Shown: positions 1 to 6,932, counted from the first letter of the stretch. The stretch is DNA of 11,389 bases from CANJUD01 sp043750035 (GCA_043750035.1 JAYVCI010000149.1:1-11389), one strand, 5' to 3'. The notes: generated by a model from the sequence alone, not told the origin. Numbers and translations are program-made.

Positions 1-28
1 TCTCTCTTAATAATACATCGTTTGACAT
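1..28 (-). CDS. Possible 5' end of an unidentified gene running off the left edge
   Basis: An ATG at 28-26 on the minus strand opens a frame (MSNDVLLRE) that is still open at the window edge. The only support is a perfect TAnnTTTG promoter element 16 nt upstream and an A-rich leader. Nine residues are too few to recognise a family. If real, it diverges from the broken porin to its right, and the sequence between them (29-88) is ordinary promoter-like AT-rich DNA. A chance ORF in AT-rich DNA is the main alternative. Confidence 0.2.
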
Positions 29-44
29 GTGAAATAATTTTTCA

Positions 45-52
45 CAAAGATA
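45..52 (-). promoter_or_regulatory. Bacteroidota -7 promoter element (TATCTTTG)
   Basis: The minus strand reads TATCTTTG, an exact match to TAnnTTTG, pointing toward the possible start codon at 28. No convincing -33 TTG is visible upstream. A small hairpin (arms GTGAAA/TTTCAC, 29-45) would lie in the leader. In DNA this AT-rich, chance matches are expected. Confidence 0.3.
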
Positions 53-88
53 TGAATTAATTATTAAAACGTACTACTTATTATTTAA

Positions 89-712
89 CAATCCCTTACC
101 TCATTAACAGGTGGCGATGCGGATAGGGGAGGCCAACCTGAATATGTTGGCCGGGCAGAATTTAGCTGGCCAGGCAAATATCATTACCGTGACGTGGTTG
201 ATTTCAAGCATGTAAAACGTTTTATGGGAACTGTGGGTGTGAATGGACGTTATATAAAAAGAATTGAAACTATCGTTGATGGTGGAGATTATGGAATGAA
301 AAATTTAGCAGGAACCCGTAAACTCTATGGTTTCGATGTAGCGGGACAATATAATGGTTTTTCATTTTTGTTCGAATGGAACCAAATGGATATTACGCCG
401 GTTGATACCATTTTATTATATGGTCGTAATACTACTTTTTTCAGAGCGGGAGGAATTGTCGCTCAAGCATGTTATTATTCTAAAAGATTAAGGTCGGCAT
501 TCCTGGTTCGGTATGATGAATTTATGCCTAATGATTTACGCAGTGCGAATTATAAAATGTCTAATATATCATTTGCCTATAATTTTTACTTCAATAATGA
601 AAATACTGCGTTTCGTGTTCAATACTGGTATCGATTAAATATAGATAACACACTAATAGACAACAAATTTCGTGAAGATCAACTGAGGGCTGGATTTCAA
701 TTTGCTTTTTAA
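89..712 (+). pseudogene. 5'-truncated porin, phosphate-selective porin O/P type (C-terminal half)
   Basis: The frame is open from 89 (after an in-frame TAA at 86-88) to a stop at 710-712, about 207 codons. The first recognisable residues, TGGDADRGGQPEYVGRAEF (from 107), match the inner part of OprO/OprP-type porins of Bacteroidota, where a GGxPEYVGRxE(F/Y) stretch precedes the second half of the barrel. Alternating aromatic and polar strands follow, ending in RAGFQFAF, a classic outer-membrane C-terminus with terminal Phe. Full-length relatives are roughly twice as long. No ATG with a plausible leader exists in this frame upstream of the conserved stretch. A GTG at 194 could be called as a start, but it lies inside the conserved region. 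The gene is therefore a fragment, broken by rearrangement or by an assembly join near 89-107. Family assignment is fairly sure; the cause of the break is unknown. Confidence 0.75.
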
Positions 713-716
713 ATTA

Positions 717-784
717 ATTACGAATTTGAAATTACGAATTACGATATTTTGTCGTAAGTTTATTTTAATTCGTAATTCGTAATT
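717..784. terminator. Heptamer-repeat hairpin between convergent genes (likely bidirectional terminator)
   Basis: Arms 730-744 (AATTACGAATTACGA) and 770-784 are perfect 15-bp inverted complements around a 25-nt loop. The left side is built of exact 7-nt units: ATTACGA at 717, ATTTGAA at 724, ATTACGA at 731 and 738. The right side repeats AATTCGT. It starts 5 nt after the porin stop and ends 6 nt before the stop of the minus-strand gene at 790, so it fills the convergent spacer. Lack of a G/C-rich stem makes classical intrinsic termination uncertain. Confidence 0.6.
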
Positions 785-789
785 CTATA

Positions 790-1062
790 TTAATTCAACC
801 TCAACGCCAGCCTATTAATATTCTCAATCACTTTTATGCTAAGCTCTTTTCCTATTTTAAAGTATATAGTATTTTCAGGAGTATTATAGTTCAAATTCGT
901 TTCCATACCATCCATCATAATTTTGGCATTGATATATTTGGTTCTTAAATCTTGATAAATAGCAAACTGCCTTTGGGTTAAGGTCCTAATTCGCTCCATT
1001 CCTTTTAGCACAGCGAGAAATTCATTTACGAAGTTTTCAGCGGTTAGATTTTTTGTAGTCAT
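790..1062 (-). CDS. Hypothetical protein, 90 aa, small helical cytoplasmic protein
   Basis: I do not recognise this family. The product begins MTTKNLTAENFVNEFLAVLKG and has no signal peptide, TM segment or cysteine. It reads as mostly helical with amphipathic stretches (residues 8-45 and 70-90) and a basic C-terminus (NRLALRLN). The start ATG is preceded by an A-rich tract (AAAAAAATG context), usual for this phylum. Only 4 nt separate it from the stop of the 36-aa membrane protein upstream (1067-1177), and no promoter lies between them. The two are therefore almost certainly cotranscribed, and a membrane-anchor/partner relation is a reasonable guess. The gene ends in the heptamer hairpin at 717-784. 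Confidence 0.6.
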   Translation of the reverse strand: MTTKNLTAENFVNEFLAVLKGMERIRTLTQRQFAIYQDLRTKYINAKIMMDGMETNLNYNTPENTIYFKIGKELSIKVIENINRLALRLN

Positions 1063-1066
1063 TTTT

Positions 1067-1177
1067 TTAACGGTATTTATTTTTGTTTTTGCTTTTTTGT
1101 ATTTTATATGCTATTCCAATTATCATCATCAGCATAGTTGTTACAAATAATGCAAGTAATAGTATGTCGTCATTCAT
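1067..1177 (-). CDS. Small single-pass membrane protein, 36 aa
   Basis: ATG at 1177-1175, stop TAA at 1069-1067. The product starts MNDDILLLALFVTTMLMM, continues IIGIAYKIQKSKNK and ends with basic residues NKYR. It has a short acidic N-terminus, one strongly hydrophobic helix of about 19-20 residues (5-24) and a lysine-rich tail. By the positive-inside rule this predicts an N-out/C-in single-pass protein. A perfect TAAATTTG promoter element sits 5 nt upstream of the ATG, and the next gene (790-1062) starts 4 nt after its stop. These three features together argue against chance. The opposite strand carries a longer hydrophobic TTG-start frame (1083-1280) that I take to be its antisense shadow. 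Function unknown; short membrane anchors, regulators of membrane complexes and type I toxins all have this shape. Confidence 0.6.
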   Translation of the reverse strand: MNDDILLLALFVTTMLMMIIGIAYKIQKSKNKNKYR

Positions 1178-1182
1178 AAGCA

Positions 1183-1190
1183 CAAATTTA
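1183..1190 (-). promoter_or_regulatory. Bacteroidota -7 element (TAAATTTG) for the small membrane protein operon
   Basis: An exact TAnnTTTG on the minus strand, 5 nt before the ATG at 1177, so transcription would begin at or next to the start codon. No clear -33 TTG is present at the usual 19-20 nt spacing. Confidence 0.5.
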
Positions 1191-1297
1191 AATACTGTAC
1201 TTAATGACTTATTTATGCTAAACTTATTAAATTATGAAATAATTCAAAATTTAAATATTTTTTTAATTGATAATAACTGAAACCAATAGCTATAAAT

Positions 1298-1326
1298 AAA
1301 GCCCATCCTTTTTTGAGACAGGCTTT
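1298..1326 (-). terminator. Hairpin terminator downstream of the small lipoprotein gene
   Basis: Read on the minus strand, AAAGCCTGTC and GATGGGCTTT form a 10-bp stem around a 9-nt loop, followed by a T-rich stretch. Two of the pairs are G-U wobbles on the minus strand, which become mismatches on the plus strand, so the structure works only for minus-strand RNA. It lies 78 nt beyond the stop of the lipoprotein gene (1404) and before the promoter at 1183-1190, insulating the two units. Confidence 0.55.
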
Positions 1327-1403
1327 TATTATTTATCAATAAAAAACAATACGCAGCTTATTATATATTTTCGATTTTAATTTATTCTGAGAATTTGGAC
1401 AGA

Positions 1404-1649
1404 TTAATCTTTGTATGTTTGATAACGGTTGGCTGCCTGAAGCTTTGCTGATGCATTTATAAATGAAATACCTTCTATATTTCTATATGCTGATATATGT
1501 GTTCGATAGTTTGTAGCCTTTATATCACCATAATTGGCATTCTCTTTCAGCGGAACTTCTCTATTGCAGGCCGCTAGCATCATGATAACCGTAAGTGTGG
1601 TAATAAGTTTAATTATAGTAAGTGAAGATAATAGACTAACACGTTTCAT
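1404..1649 (-). CDS. Small putative lipoprotein, 81 aa, unknown function
   Basis: The N-terminus is a lipoprotein signal peptide: positively charged MKR, a hydrophobic stretch (residues 5-25) and lipobox L25-A26-A27-C28. The mature part is only about 54 residues and polar, with two aromatic/basic stretches (NYRTHISAYRN and NRYQTYKD). I recognise no family. Such tiny lipoproteins are common in Bacteroidota and usually sit in the periplasmic leaflet of the outer or inner membrane. It is read as its own unit, with a 223-bp spacer upstream and a hairpin downstream at 1298-1326. A near-consensus -7 element (TTTCTTTG, 1683-1676) lies about 26 nt upstream of the ATG. The ORF is short, but the clean lipobox supports it as real. 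Confidence 0.6.
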   Translation of the reverse strand: MKRVSLLSSLTIIKLITTLTVIMMLAACNREVPLKENANYGDIKATNYRTHISAYRNIEGISFINASAKLQAANRYQTYKD

Positions 1650-1794
1650 TATTATATTGTTTGATAATTTTAATGCAAAGAAACAAGTTATTTAATTGCT
1701 TATCTTTAACTCTATATTAATTTATCTTTATCCCTTGCATCAAATTAAAAAATAAGAGACAGATTTGTTCACATGTTATGCGTGTTCCTGGAAT

Positions 1795-1813
1795 TTGCAG
1801 TGGGATTGCAGTG
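1795..1813 (+). repeat. Direct repeat TTGCAGTG-GGA-TTGCAGTG
   Basis: Two identical 8-mers separated by 3 nt lie in the spacer downstream of the AAA ATPase gene. The overlapping GGGATTGCA (1802-1810) recurs in inverted orientation at 3073-3081, upstream of that ATPase gene, so the pair brackets it. Both matches are short and may be chance. The rest of the 1650-1872 spacer shows nothing clear. Confidence 0.3.
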
Positions 1814-1872
1814 TTAAATTAATTGGGATTGTTACGCCCATTTTAAACAACTGGGATGTTTTTATCGTATTT

Positions 1873-3006
1873 TTATTTTCTCTGCAACCACCGCATTAAA
1901 AATTTATCTGAAACAGTATATGATATCTGGGCTTTGTTCGCTTCCTTATTTATGAGTTCTTTAACTAGCAACGATTCAAGGCTTCTACTGATGGTAGAAG
2001 TAGTGCCCAAATGGTATTTCTGTAAAAATTCTTTACCATGCAATTTTGTGATGTTCTCTTCTTTTGCTATGGCTTTTAACAATTCCCATTGGCTGCTTGT
2101 TAACAGGTTTCTGTATTGATAAAAGGTGCCTTCTTGTTCATTTAATATTTCATCACAGGTTTCTAGCACATGCTCTACTGCGGTTTTCTTCAGATTTTTA
2201 GCATACAATCTATTGCATACATATTGCGTATAAAAAGTATGGCGGCAGGTCCATTCCAATATATAATCGATGGCTTCCTTAGATATAGATTTTTTATGGT
2301 TACGATATTGGGTTTCTATAAAATTATAATATTCATTAACTGCAATAAAATCGAGACTGAGATTGGCACAACTAGCGTAAAATGGGCGTTTGGCACTGTT
2401 AAACATCTCATGCATAATTTTCTGATTGCTGCCACAAAAAATAAATGATACATTTTTTAGGGTTTGAATATAGGTGCGTAAAAGAGCTTCTGTATTTTTT
2501 TCGGGATAGGTGGTAATTTGTTGAAATTCGTCAATAGCAAAAACGATATGTATTTTTTGTTTGTCTAAAAATTCAAAGAGTTGCCTTATCGTTTGTTCAT
2601 ATTGTTTGGGTCTAGCAAGATCAATAGTTACTTCAGGATTTCCATTTAGTGAATCATAAGAAATAACAGGACGCAGCGTTTTAATAAACTCAACAATAAA
2701 CTTCCCGATACCTTTGTTTTGAGGAAATTTTTTATAGATAGCAGTAGCAAGGGTATTCGTAAAATCTCTGAGGTTTGTAGTGCCATATATGTCTACATAA
2801 ATACAAGCTATTTTTTTGTTTTTACTTAACCCATAAAAAAGATGATGGATAAGTCCAGTTTTACCAATACGCCTAATGGCAAACAAGGTAGTATTGATGC
2901 TGTTTTTTATATTTCTCGTGAGGGCAACAGTCTCTTGTTTCCTATCACAAAAACTACTTTGGTCCTTGTAGCCCGATACTAAAAAAGGGGTATAATTTAA
3001 TTCCAT
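1873..3006 (-). CDS. AAA/STAND-type ATPase with C-terminal winged helix (archaeal-ATPase family, PF01637-like)
   Basis: Predicted cytoplasmic P-loop NTPase of 377 aa. Numbering from the upstream ATG at 3033: the family N-terminus reads YTPFLVSGYKDQSSFCDR (14-31). Walker A is AIRRIGKT (52-59), typical RRxGKT form but with Ala replacing the first Gly. Walker B is VFAIDEFQQI (D168-E169). The sensor region is FCGSNQKIMHEMF with RPFYA (199-220). A C-terminal winged-helix-like segment (about 313-386) includes SSQWELLKAIA and a YTVSDKFLMRWL wing/end. These features match the ATPase_2/MNS clade of STAND NTPases, abundant in archaea and scattered in bacteria. I chose ATG 3006 over ATG 3033 because relatives begin close to the NPF..GY..FCDRE block, and because the 3033 start lies inside the palindrome and upstream of a perfect -7 element. 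The gene stands alone, divergent from the beta-barrel gene. Substrate and role are unknown. Confidence 0.85.
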   Translation of the reverse strand: MELNYTPFLVSGYKDQSSFCDRKQETVALTRNIKNSINTTLFAIRRIGKTGLIHHLFYGLSKNKKIACIYVDIYGTTNLRDFTNTLATAIYKKFPQNKGIGKFIVEFIKTLRPVISYDSLNGNPEVTIDLARPKQYEQTIRQLFEFLDKQKIHIVFAIDEFQQITTYPEKNTEALLRTYIQTLKNVSFIFCGSNQKIMHEMFNSAKRPFYASCANLSLDFIAVNEYYNFIETQYRNHKKSISKEAIDYILEWTCRHTFYTQYVCNRLYAKNLKKTAVEHVLETCDEILNEQEGTFYQYRNLLTSSQWELLKAIAKEENITKLHGKEFLQKYHLGTTSTISRSLESLLVKELINKEANKAQISYTVSDKFLMRWLQRK

Positions 3007-3010
3007 GTTG

Positions 3011-3018
3011 CAAAGATA
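3011..3018 (-). promoter_or_regulatory. Bacteroidota -7 element (TATCTTTG) of the AAA ATPase gene
   Basis: An exact TAnnTTTG only 4 nt before ATG 3006 implies a leaderless or nearly leaderless transcript and supports the shorter start. The palindrome at 3021-3061 begins 2 nt upstream, where the -33 element should be; no normal TTG is seen at 19-20 nt spacing. Confidence 0.6.
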
Positions 3019-3020
3019 TT

Positions 3021-3061
3021 TAAAATTACGCAAAATGCGTTACGCATTTTGCGTAATTTTA
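3021..3061. promoter_or_regulatory. Perfect 41-bp palindrome, operator-like, upstream of the AAA ATPase gene
   Basis: Two 20-bp arms (3021-3040 and 3042-3061) are exact inverted complements about a single central base. Each arm contains its own dyad: ACGCA-AAA-TGCGT at 3028-3040 and ACGCA-TTT-TGCGT at 3042-3054. The element is thus two adjacent ACGCA-N3-TGCGT sites arranged symmetrically, as expected for cooperative binding of two dimers. It covers the -33 region of the ATPase promoter. The winged-helix end of that ATPase is the obvious candidate binder, but this is inference. A cruciform or a recombination site are alternatives. It is G/C-richer than the surrounding DNA. Confidence 0.75.
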
Positions 3062-3151
3062 TTTTGCTTGATTGCAATCCCTTGAAAATACTAGATTGCA
3101 CAAGAAAATCACTGCATAATTTTTTTATTAATCTTTTCACTGTAAATCCTT

Positions 3152-3159
3152 TAAATTTG
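3152..3159 (+). promoter_or_regulatory. Bacteroidota -7 element (TAAATTTG) of the beta-barrel protein gene
   Basis: An exact TAnnTTTG lies 33 nt before the ATG at 3193, leaving a leader of about 25-30 nt. A TTTTC stretch about 15 nt upstream is a poor -33. The element faces away from the ATPase promoter 130 nt to the left. Confidence 0.55.
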
Positions 3160-3192
3160 TGACGTTTTTATGACACAGATTTTTCAAACGAT

Positions 3193-5652
3193 ATGACCAA
3201 ACGATTATTAGCAGCCTTACTTCTGCTGCCTATTATAACCCTTGCCCAGCAGCCAAATGCCAAGTTTAAGATGCCTGATATCGGGCGATTGTATGGCACA
3301 ATCATCAACAGCGAAACCAAGAAACCCATGGCTTATGCATCAGTAGCTTTGTATAATGTGGGCAAAGATTCGGCAATAGCAGGTGTGCTAAGCAAAGGCA
3401 ATGGCGATTTTAGCTTGGACAATCTGCCTTTTGGGAAGTTCACGCTAAGGGTAACGATGATAGGGTATATCAAAACACAGCAAGATGTGGCCCTGAATAT
3501 GCAAAATGTGGAGCAGGACTTGGGAAATATTGCTATTGCCCCTGATGCTACACAAATGCAAGAGATAGTAATAGAAGGTAAAAAAACTGCCGTGCAAATG
3601 GGAATTGACCGAAAGATTTTCAATGTAGATAAAAACCAGATTAGTCAAGGTGGTACTGCTGCCGATGTTCTTAAAAATGTACCGAGTGTAACCATTGATG
3701 CCGATGGCACTGCCAAGTTACGCAATGCTGCCACACAAATATATATTGATGGCCGCCCAGCCACCCTCACCATTGATCAAATTCCAGCCGACCAAATAGA
3801 ACGGGTGGAAATAATCACCAACCCATCTGCAAAATTTGATGCAAGCACTTCAGGTGGAATAATAAATTTGGTGATGAAAAAAAATACCAAGCCAGGCTAT
3901 AATGGAATCGTAACGGTAGGAGGGGGCACAGGCGATCGTTATAATGTTTTAACTTCTATTAACCTGAAAGAGAAAAAGTTCAATATCGGATTTATGTATA
4001 GTTTGAACCATTCAAAAAACTATAATGCCAAAGGCTATACCAACCGCACCAATATGCAAGGCGATTCTTATAAACAAGATAATAATACTACTTTCGAAAA
4101 CCGTTTCCAAATGGGGCGTTTGGCATTTGATTATTATTTGAACAACCGCAATACAGTTACGCTGGCACATACTTCTGTAAATGGAAAATTTGATATAATT
4201 GATAAGCAAAATTTTAAAAATAGAGACAAAAATGACATAATAAACAGTTACGGTAATCGCACAAACGAAACACATAATTATTTTTTTAACCATACCGAAC
4301 AAGTTACCTGGAAACGCACTTATCCCCAAAAAGGGAAAGAGCTTACTGCAGATGTAAGTTATAACTGGTTGCGGTCAGCTACCGATGTTACCTTTACTAC
4401 CAATAACTATTTGGCTAATGGAACAGTATTTGGCAATCCAATCCTTCAATATAATAAAGGGGAGAATAAAGCCGACCAAGCAGTGGCACAACTTGATTAT
4501 ATAAAACCTTTGAAAAAAGAAAATACCAAAATAGAAACAGGTGTTCGTACCTATTATAAATATACTTCTACCTTGCTCAATTCTACTTATTTGGATTATA
4601 CCACCAATTCGGAAAAAGCAAACCCGTATTTGAGCAGTAATTATTCCTTTACAGAAATGATTAATGCAGCATACTTTAATTACCAAAGCAAATGGCGTAA
4701 AGTGGGCTACCAAGCAGGCTTAAGGTTCGAGCAATCATCGTTTGTGGGCGACCCGCGTAATGATTCGCTTACCAAGTTTTCCTATAATTATCCGGGTACT
4801 GGAAAGAATATATGGAAATCATTATTCCCCGCAGTGTATTTCAGTCGTAAATATGCCAAAGACCAAGAAGTGCAGTTGAATTATTCACGCAAAGTGAACC
4901 GCCCGGGCTTTATGCAAATGATGCCTTTTATCATGTTTGCCGATAATAAAAACTATACTATTGGTAATCCACGATTGGCTCCTGAGTTTATTAATTTGGC
5001 GGAACTGAACTATCAAAAAATATGGAAGAAAGGAAATATATTAAGCTCTTTATACTTTAAAGGAATTGAGCAGCCACTCACAAAATATAGCTATCGCTTA
5101 CCTGATGATACTTCTATATTAGTTAGCACAACCATCAATGGTAAAAGCCAACAAGTTTATGGAGTGGATAATACTTTTAAATATACATTTTTTAAGAAAC
5201 TGGAGTTTACCAGTAATGTCAATCTTTTTTATACTGTCATCAATTCCGATTTTAGCAACACATCCATGAGCAACAAAGGTTTCAACTGGACAAGCAAAGC
5301 CAATCTATTATATAAATTCCCCAAAGATCTGTCGCTGCAGGTAGCTGGAAATTATGAGTCGCCCAAAACCATTCCACAGGGAACAGCCAATGCAGTATAT
5401 TTTGTGGATGCATCCTTAGCGAAAGAGATAAAAAAGTTTATCAATATCAATCTCACCCTAAGTGATATGTTCAATACCAAACGCTTCGGCTCCTTGCTTG
5501 ATGTACCGGGCGAATTTTATCAAACCTCATCACGCCGCCGCGAAACAAGATATATAAAGTTAACTATTACAATAAGGTTTGGCAAAATGGATGCTTCTAT
5601 TTTTAAACGGAAGCCACCGCAACAGAGTGGTAATAATAATATAGAGTTTTAA
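3193..5652 (+). CDS. Outer-membrane beta-barrel protein, TonB-dependent-receptor-like, with carboxypeptidase-regulatory-like N-domain
   Basis: 819 aa, the usual length of the outer-membrane beta-barrel family PF14905. A Sec signal peptide spans residues 1-18 (hydrophobic run, cleavage near TLA|QQ). Residues about 31-115 form a CarboxypepD_reg-like domain (GTIINSETKKPMAYASV, GDFSLDNLPFGKFTLRV). Residues about 120-230 form the TonB plug-like domain, with DVLKNVPSVTIDADGTAKLR, IYIDGRPATL and the conserved RVEIITNPSAKFDASTSGGI. The rest is alternating beta-strands of a large barrel, with RKVNRPGFMQMMPFIMFADN and YTIGNPRLAPEF as family hallmarks. It ends in strand YIKLTITIRFG and a short polar tail. 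Its likely role is energy-dependent uptake or surface display in the outer membrane; the substrate cannot be read. There is no SusD partner next door, so a SusCD glycan system is unlikely. It has its own promoter and converges with the OmpA gene after 8 nt. Confidence 0.9.
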   Translation: MTKRLLAALLLLPIITLAQQPNAKFKMPDIGRLYGTIINSETKKPMAYASVALYNVGKDSAIAGVLSKGNGDFSLDNLPFGKFTLRVTMIGYIKTQQDVALNMQNVEQDLGNIAIAPDATQMQEIVIEGKKTAVQMGIDRKIFNVDKNQISQGGTAADVLKNVPSVTIDADGTAKLRNAATQIYIDGRPATLTIDQIPADQIERVEIITNPSAKFDASTSGGIINLVMKKNTKPGYNGIVTVGGGTGDRYNVLTSINLKEKKFNIGFMYSLNHSKNYNAKGYTNRTNMQGDSYKQDNNTTFENRFQMGRLAFDYYLNNRNTVTLAHTSVNGKFDIIDKQNFKNRDKNDIINSYGNRTNETHNYFFNHTEQVTWKRTYPQKGKELTADVSYNWLRSATDVTFTTNNYLANGTVFGNPILQYNKGENKADQAVAQLDYIKPLKKENTKIETGVRTYYKYTSTLLNSTYLDYTTNSEKANPYLSSNYSFTEMINAAYFNYQSKWRKVGYQAGLRFEQSSFVGDPRNDSLTKFSYNYPGTGKNIWKSLFPAVYFSRKYAKDQEVQLNYSRKVNRPGFMQMMPFIMFADNKNYTIGNPRLAPEFINLAELNYQKIWKKGNILSSLYFKGIEQPLTKYSYRLPDDTSILVSTTINGKSQQVYGVDNTFKYTFFKKLEFTSNVNLFYTVINSDFSNTSMSNKGFNWTSKANLLYKFPKDLSLQVAGNYESPKTIPQGTANAVYFVDASLAKEIKKFININLTLSDMFNTKRFGSLLDVPGEFYQTSSRRRETRYIKLTITIRFGKMDASIFKRKPPQQSGNNNIEF

Positions 5653-5660
5653 TAAATGTA

Positions 5661-6473
5661 TTATTGATTCAATAACTTAAACAACTCGGTAAGATTTGGA
5701 GAAAGGATAATCTCTGTTCTGCGATTGCTAGCCCTGCCTTTATCGGTTAAATTTGTTGCAACGGGGAAGTATTCTCCCCTGCCTGATGCGATTACATTAC
5801 GAGGGTTTACGCCATTGCCCATGGTCAATATTCTAACAATAGAAGTAGCTCTGGCAACGCTTAAAGCCCAGTTGTCCACGAATATCCCTTTGATTGGAAC
5901 AGTATCAGTGTGGCCTTCAATATTTACATTGATGTCTGGATTACTGTTTAATACACTGGCAAGTTTTTGTAATGCTTCTTTCCCCTTTGGGTCCACTTTA
6001 TCACTACCCGATTTGAACAAAAGTTTTTCCTGTAGCGATACATATATATTTCCGTTCTTAATTTCAATGCTTAATTCTTCTGGGGTGAAACCAACCAATG
6101 CATCTGATACGGTTTTCTTAAGTTTGTTCATAATATCCCGTTGTGTTTGAATAATTTTTTGCATATCTGCAAGTCGCTTTGCCTGTTCCGTAATGGTCAT
6201 TTGCGAGTTGGTTGAAAGCTCCTGAAGATCTTTAAGAATGGTAGCATTTTTATCGCTCAGTTGCGACACCGTGTTTTTACAAGAATTAAATGAATTTGTA
6301 CATTCAGTTAAAGAAACATTGCATTTGTTAACCGATTGATGTGTAGCAATACTGTCATTGCGTAATACTTCAACCTGGGCCAGCGATTTTCTGTATTTCT
6401 TTTTTGAAACACAACTGAAGTTTAATAGTGAGGTAAATCCAATAAGGATAAAAAGGGTATATATTGATTTCAT
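5661..6473 (-). CDS. OmpA-family peptidoglycan-binding lipoprotein
   Basis: 270 aa. Residues 1-20 are a lipoprotein signal with Cys21 followed by VSKKKY, the start usual for OmpA lipoproteins of this phylum, although the lipobox (NFSC) is loose. Residues about 25-125 are a helical, Asn/Gln/Ser-rich coiled-coil spacer. Residues about 140-265 are the OmpA C-terminal domain, with LLFKSGSDKVDPKGKEAL, INVNIEGHTDTVP (GHTD 187-190), LSVARATSIVRIL and SNRRTEIIL. The Asp of GHTD and the Arg of NRRTEI are the diaminopimelate-binding residues of the family. It should anchor the outer membrane to the cell wall. Oddly, the spacer carries Cys51, Cys58 and Cys65 at exact heptad spacing. The gene is monocistronic and converges with the beta-barrel gene; a short 7-bp dyad (TTATTGA-T-TCAATAA) overlaps its stop codon. 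Confidence 0.92.
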   Translation of the reverse strand: MKSIYTLFILIGFTSLLNFSCVSKKKYRKSLAQVEVLRNDSIATHQSVNKCNVSLTECTNSFNSCKNTVSQLSDKNATILKDLQELSTNSQMTITEQAKRLADMQKIIQTQRDIMNKLKKTVSDALVGFTPEELSIEIKNGNIYVSLQEKLLFKSGSDKVDPKGKEALQKLASVLNSNPDINVNIEGHTDTVPIKGIFVDNWALSVARATSIVRILTMGNGVNPRNVIASGRGEYFPVATNLTDKGRASNRRTEIILSPNLTELFKLLNQ

Positions 6474-6656
6474 TATGGTTATGTTTTTAATTTAACGACA
6501 AATTTGAGCCAGTTAACGCTCTTAAATGTTACACAACTTTTGTAATAAGTTATATAATTCACATGTTTAGTTTTTTGATAAATTCAGCATGAACATATAA
6601 TACAAGACATCTCACCAATTGGCTAAGCCTTTCCCATATAAAATGGATACTGCTGT

Positions 6657-6932
6657 TTAGTCTCGTAAGTAATTATACTCGTCCGATGTTTCCTTGTAAT
6701 TATACCTTATTTGATATTCAGTTTTGTCTGTACCCTTAGTTTTGTCTTTTGTAATATCATCGGTAGATTCCTCACCATCGTCTATTACAAATGGGAGTGC
6801 AATTATTTGCTTCGGTTCTTTAAAATCAGGATCATTGGGATTGGGTTCAATATTATTAAAATCCTCAAATGTTTTTTGATTTAACATGTTGCCAGGATCC
6901 TTATAGGGTTGGCTGTTATGATGATTTTTCAT
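6657..6932 (-). CDS. Hypothetical acidic, probably disordered protein, 91 aa
   Basis: No family is recognised. The protein is hydrophilic throughout and rich in Asp, Glu, Asn, Lys and Pro, with one short hydrophobic patch (IIALPFVI, about residues 43-50). It has neither signal peptide nor cysteine. An N-terminal stretch with PNPNDPDF and a C-terminal Tyr-rich stretch (YQIRYNYKETSDEYNYLRD) stand out. The composition suggests an intrinsically disordered protein or stress-related small protein. The ATG has an A/T-rich leader, and a near-consensus -7 element (CATATTTG, 6979-6972) lies 40 nt upstream with a dyad just beyond it. It stands alone between the OmpA gene and the terminator at 7094-7133. 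Confidence 0.5.
   Translation of the reverse strand: MKNHHNSQPYKDPGNMLNQKTFEDFNNIEPNPNDPDFKEPKQIIALPFVIDDGEESTDDITKDKTKGTDKTEYQIRYNYKETSDEYNYLRD

Noticed and set aside
717..784. CRISPR-like repeat array
   Set aside because: The units are 7 nt with no unique spacers; this is a low-complexity inverted element, and no cas genes are present.
1083..1280. Plus-strand hydrophobic 65-aa frame
   Set aside because: It starts with TTG in a T-rich tract, becomes Asn-rich low-complexity sequence, and lies antisense to the better supported 36-aa membrane protein on the minus strand.
3007..3033. Upstream start of the AAA ATPase (ATG 3033)
   Set aside because: It lies inside the palindrome and upstream of a perfect -7 element; the added residues RNFKYLCN are not family-like.
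4012..4713. Minus-strand frames inside the beta-barrel gene
   Set aside because: They are antisense shadows with no promoter, leader or family resemblance; similar shadows inside the ATPase, OmpA, TPR and protease genes were dropped for the same reason.
3193..5652. SusC-type glycan uptake system
   Set aside because: There is no SusD gene alongside, and the length and barrel motifs fit the shorter outer-membrane beta-barrel family instead.
6474..6656. Small peptide frames, including an 8-codon Cys-rich one on the minus strand
   Set aside because: Too short, with no promoter element or leader; nothing else is visible in this spacer.
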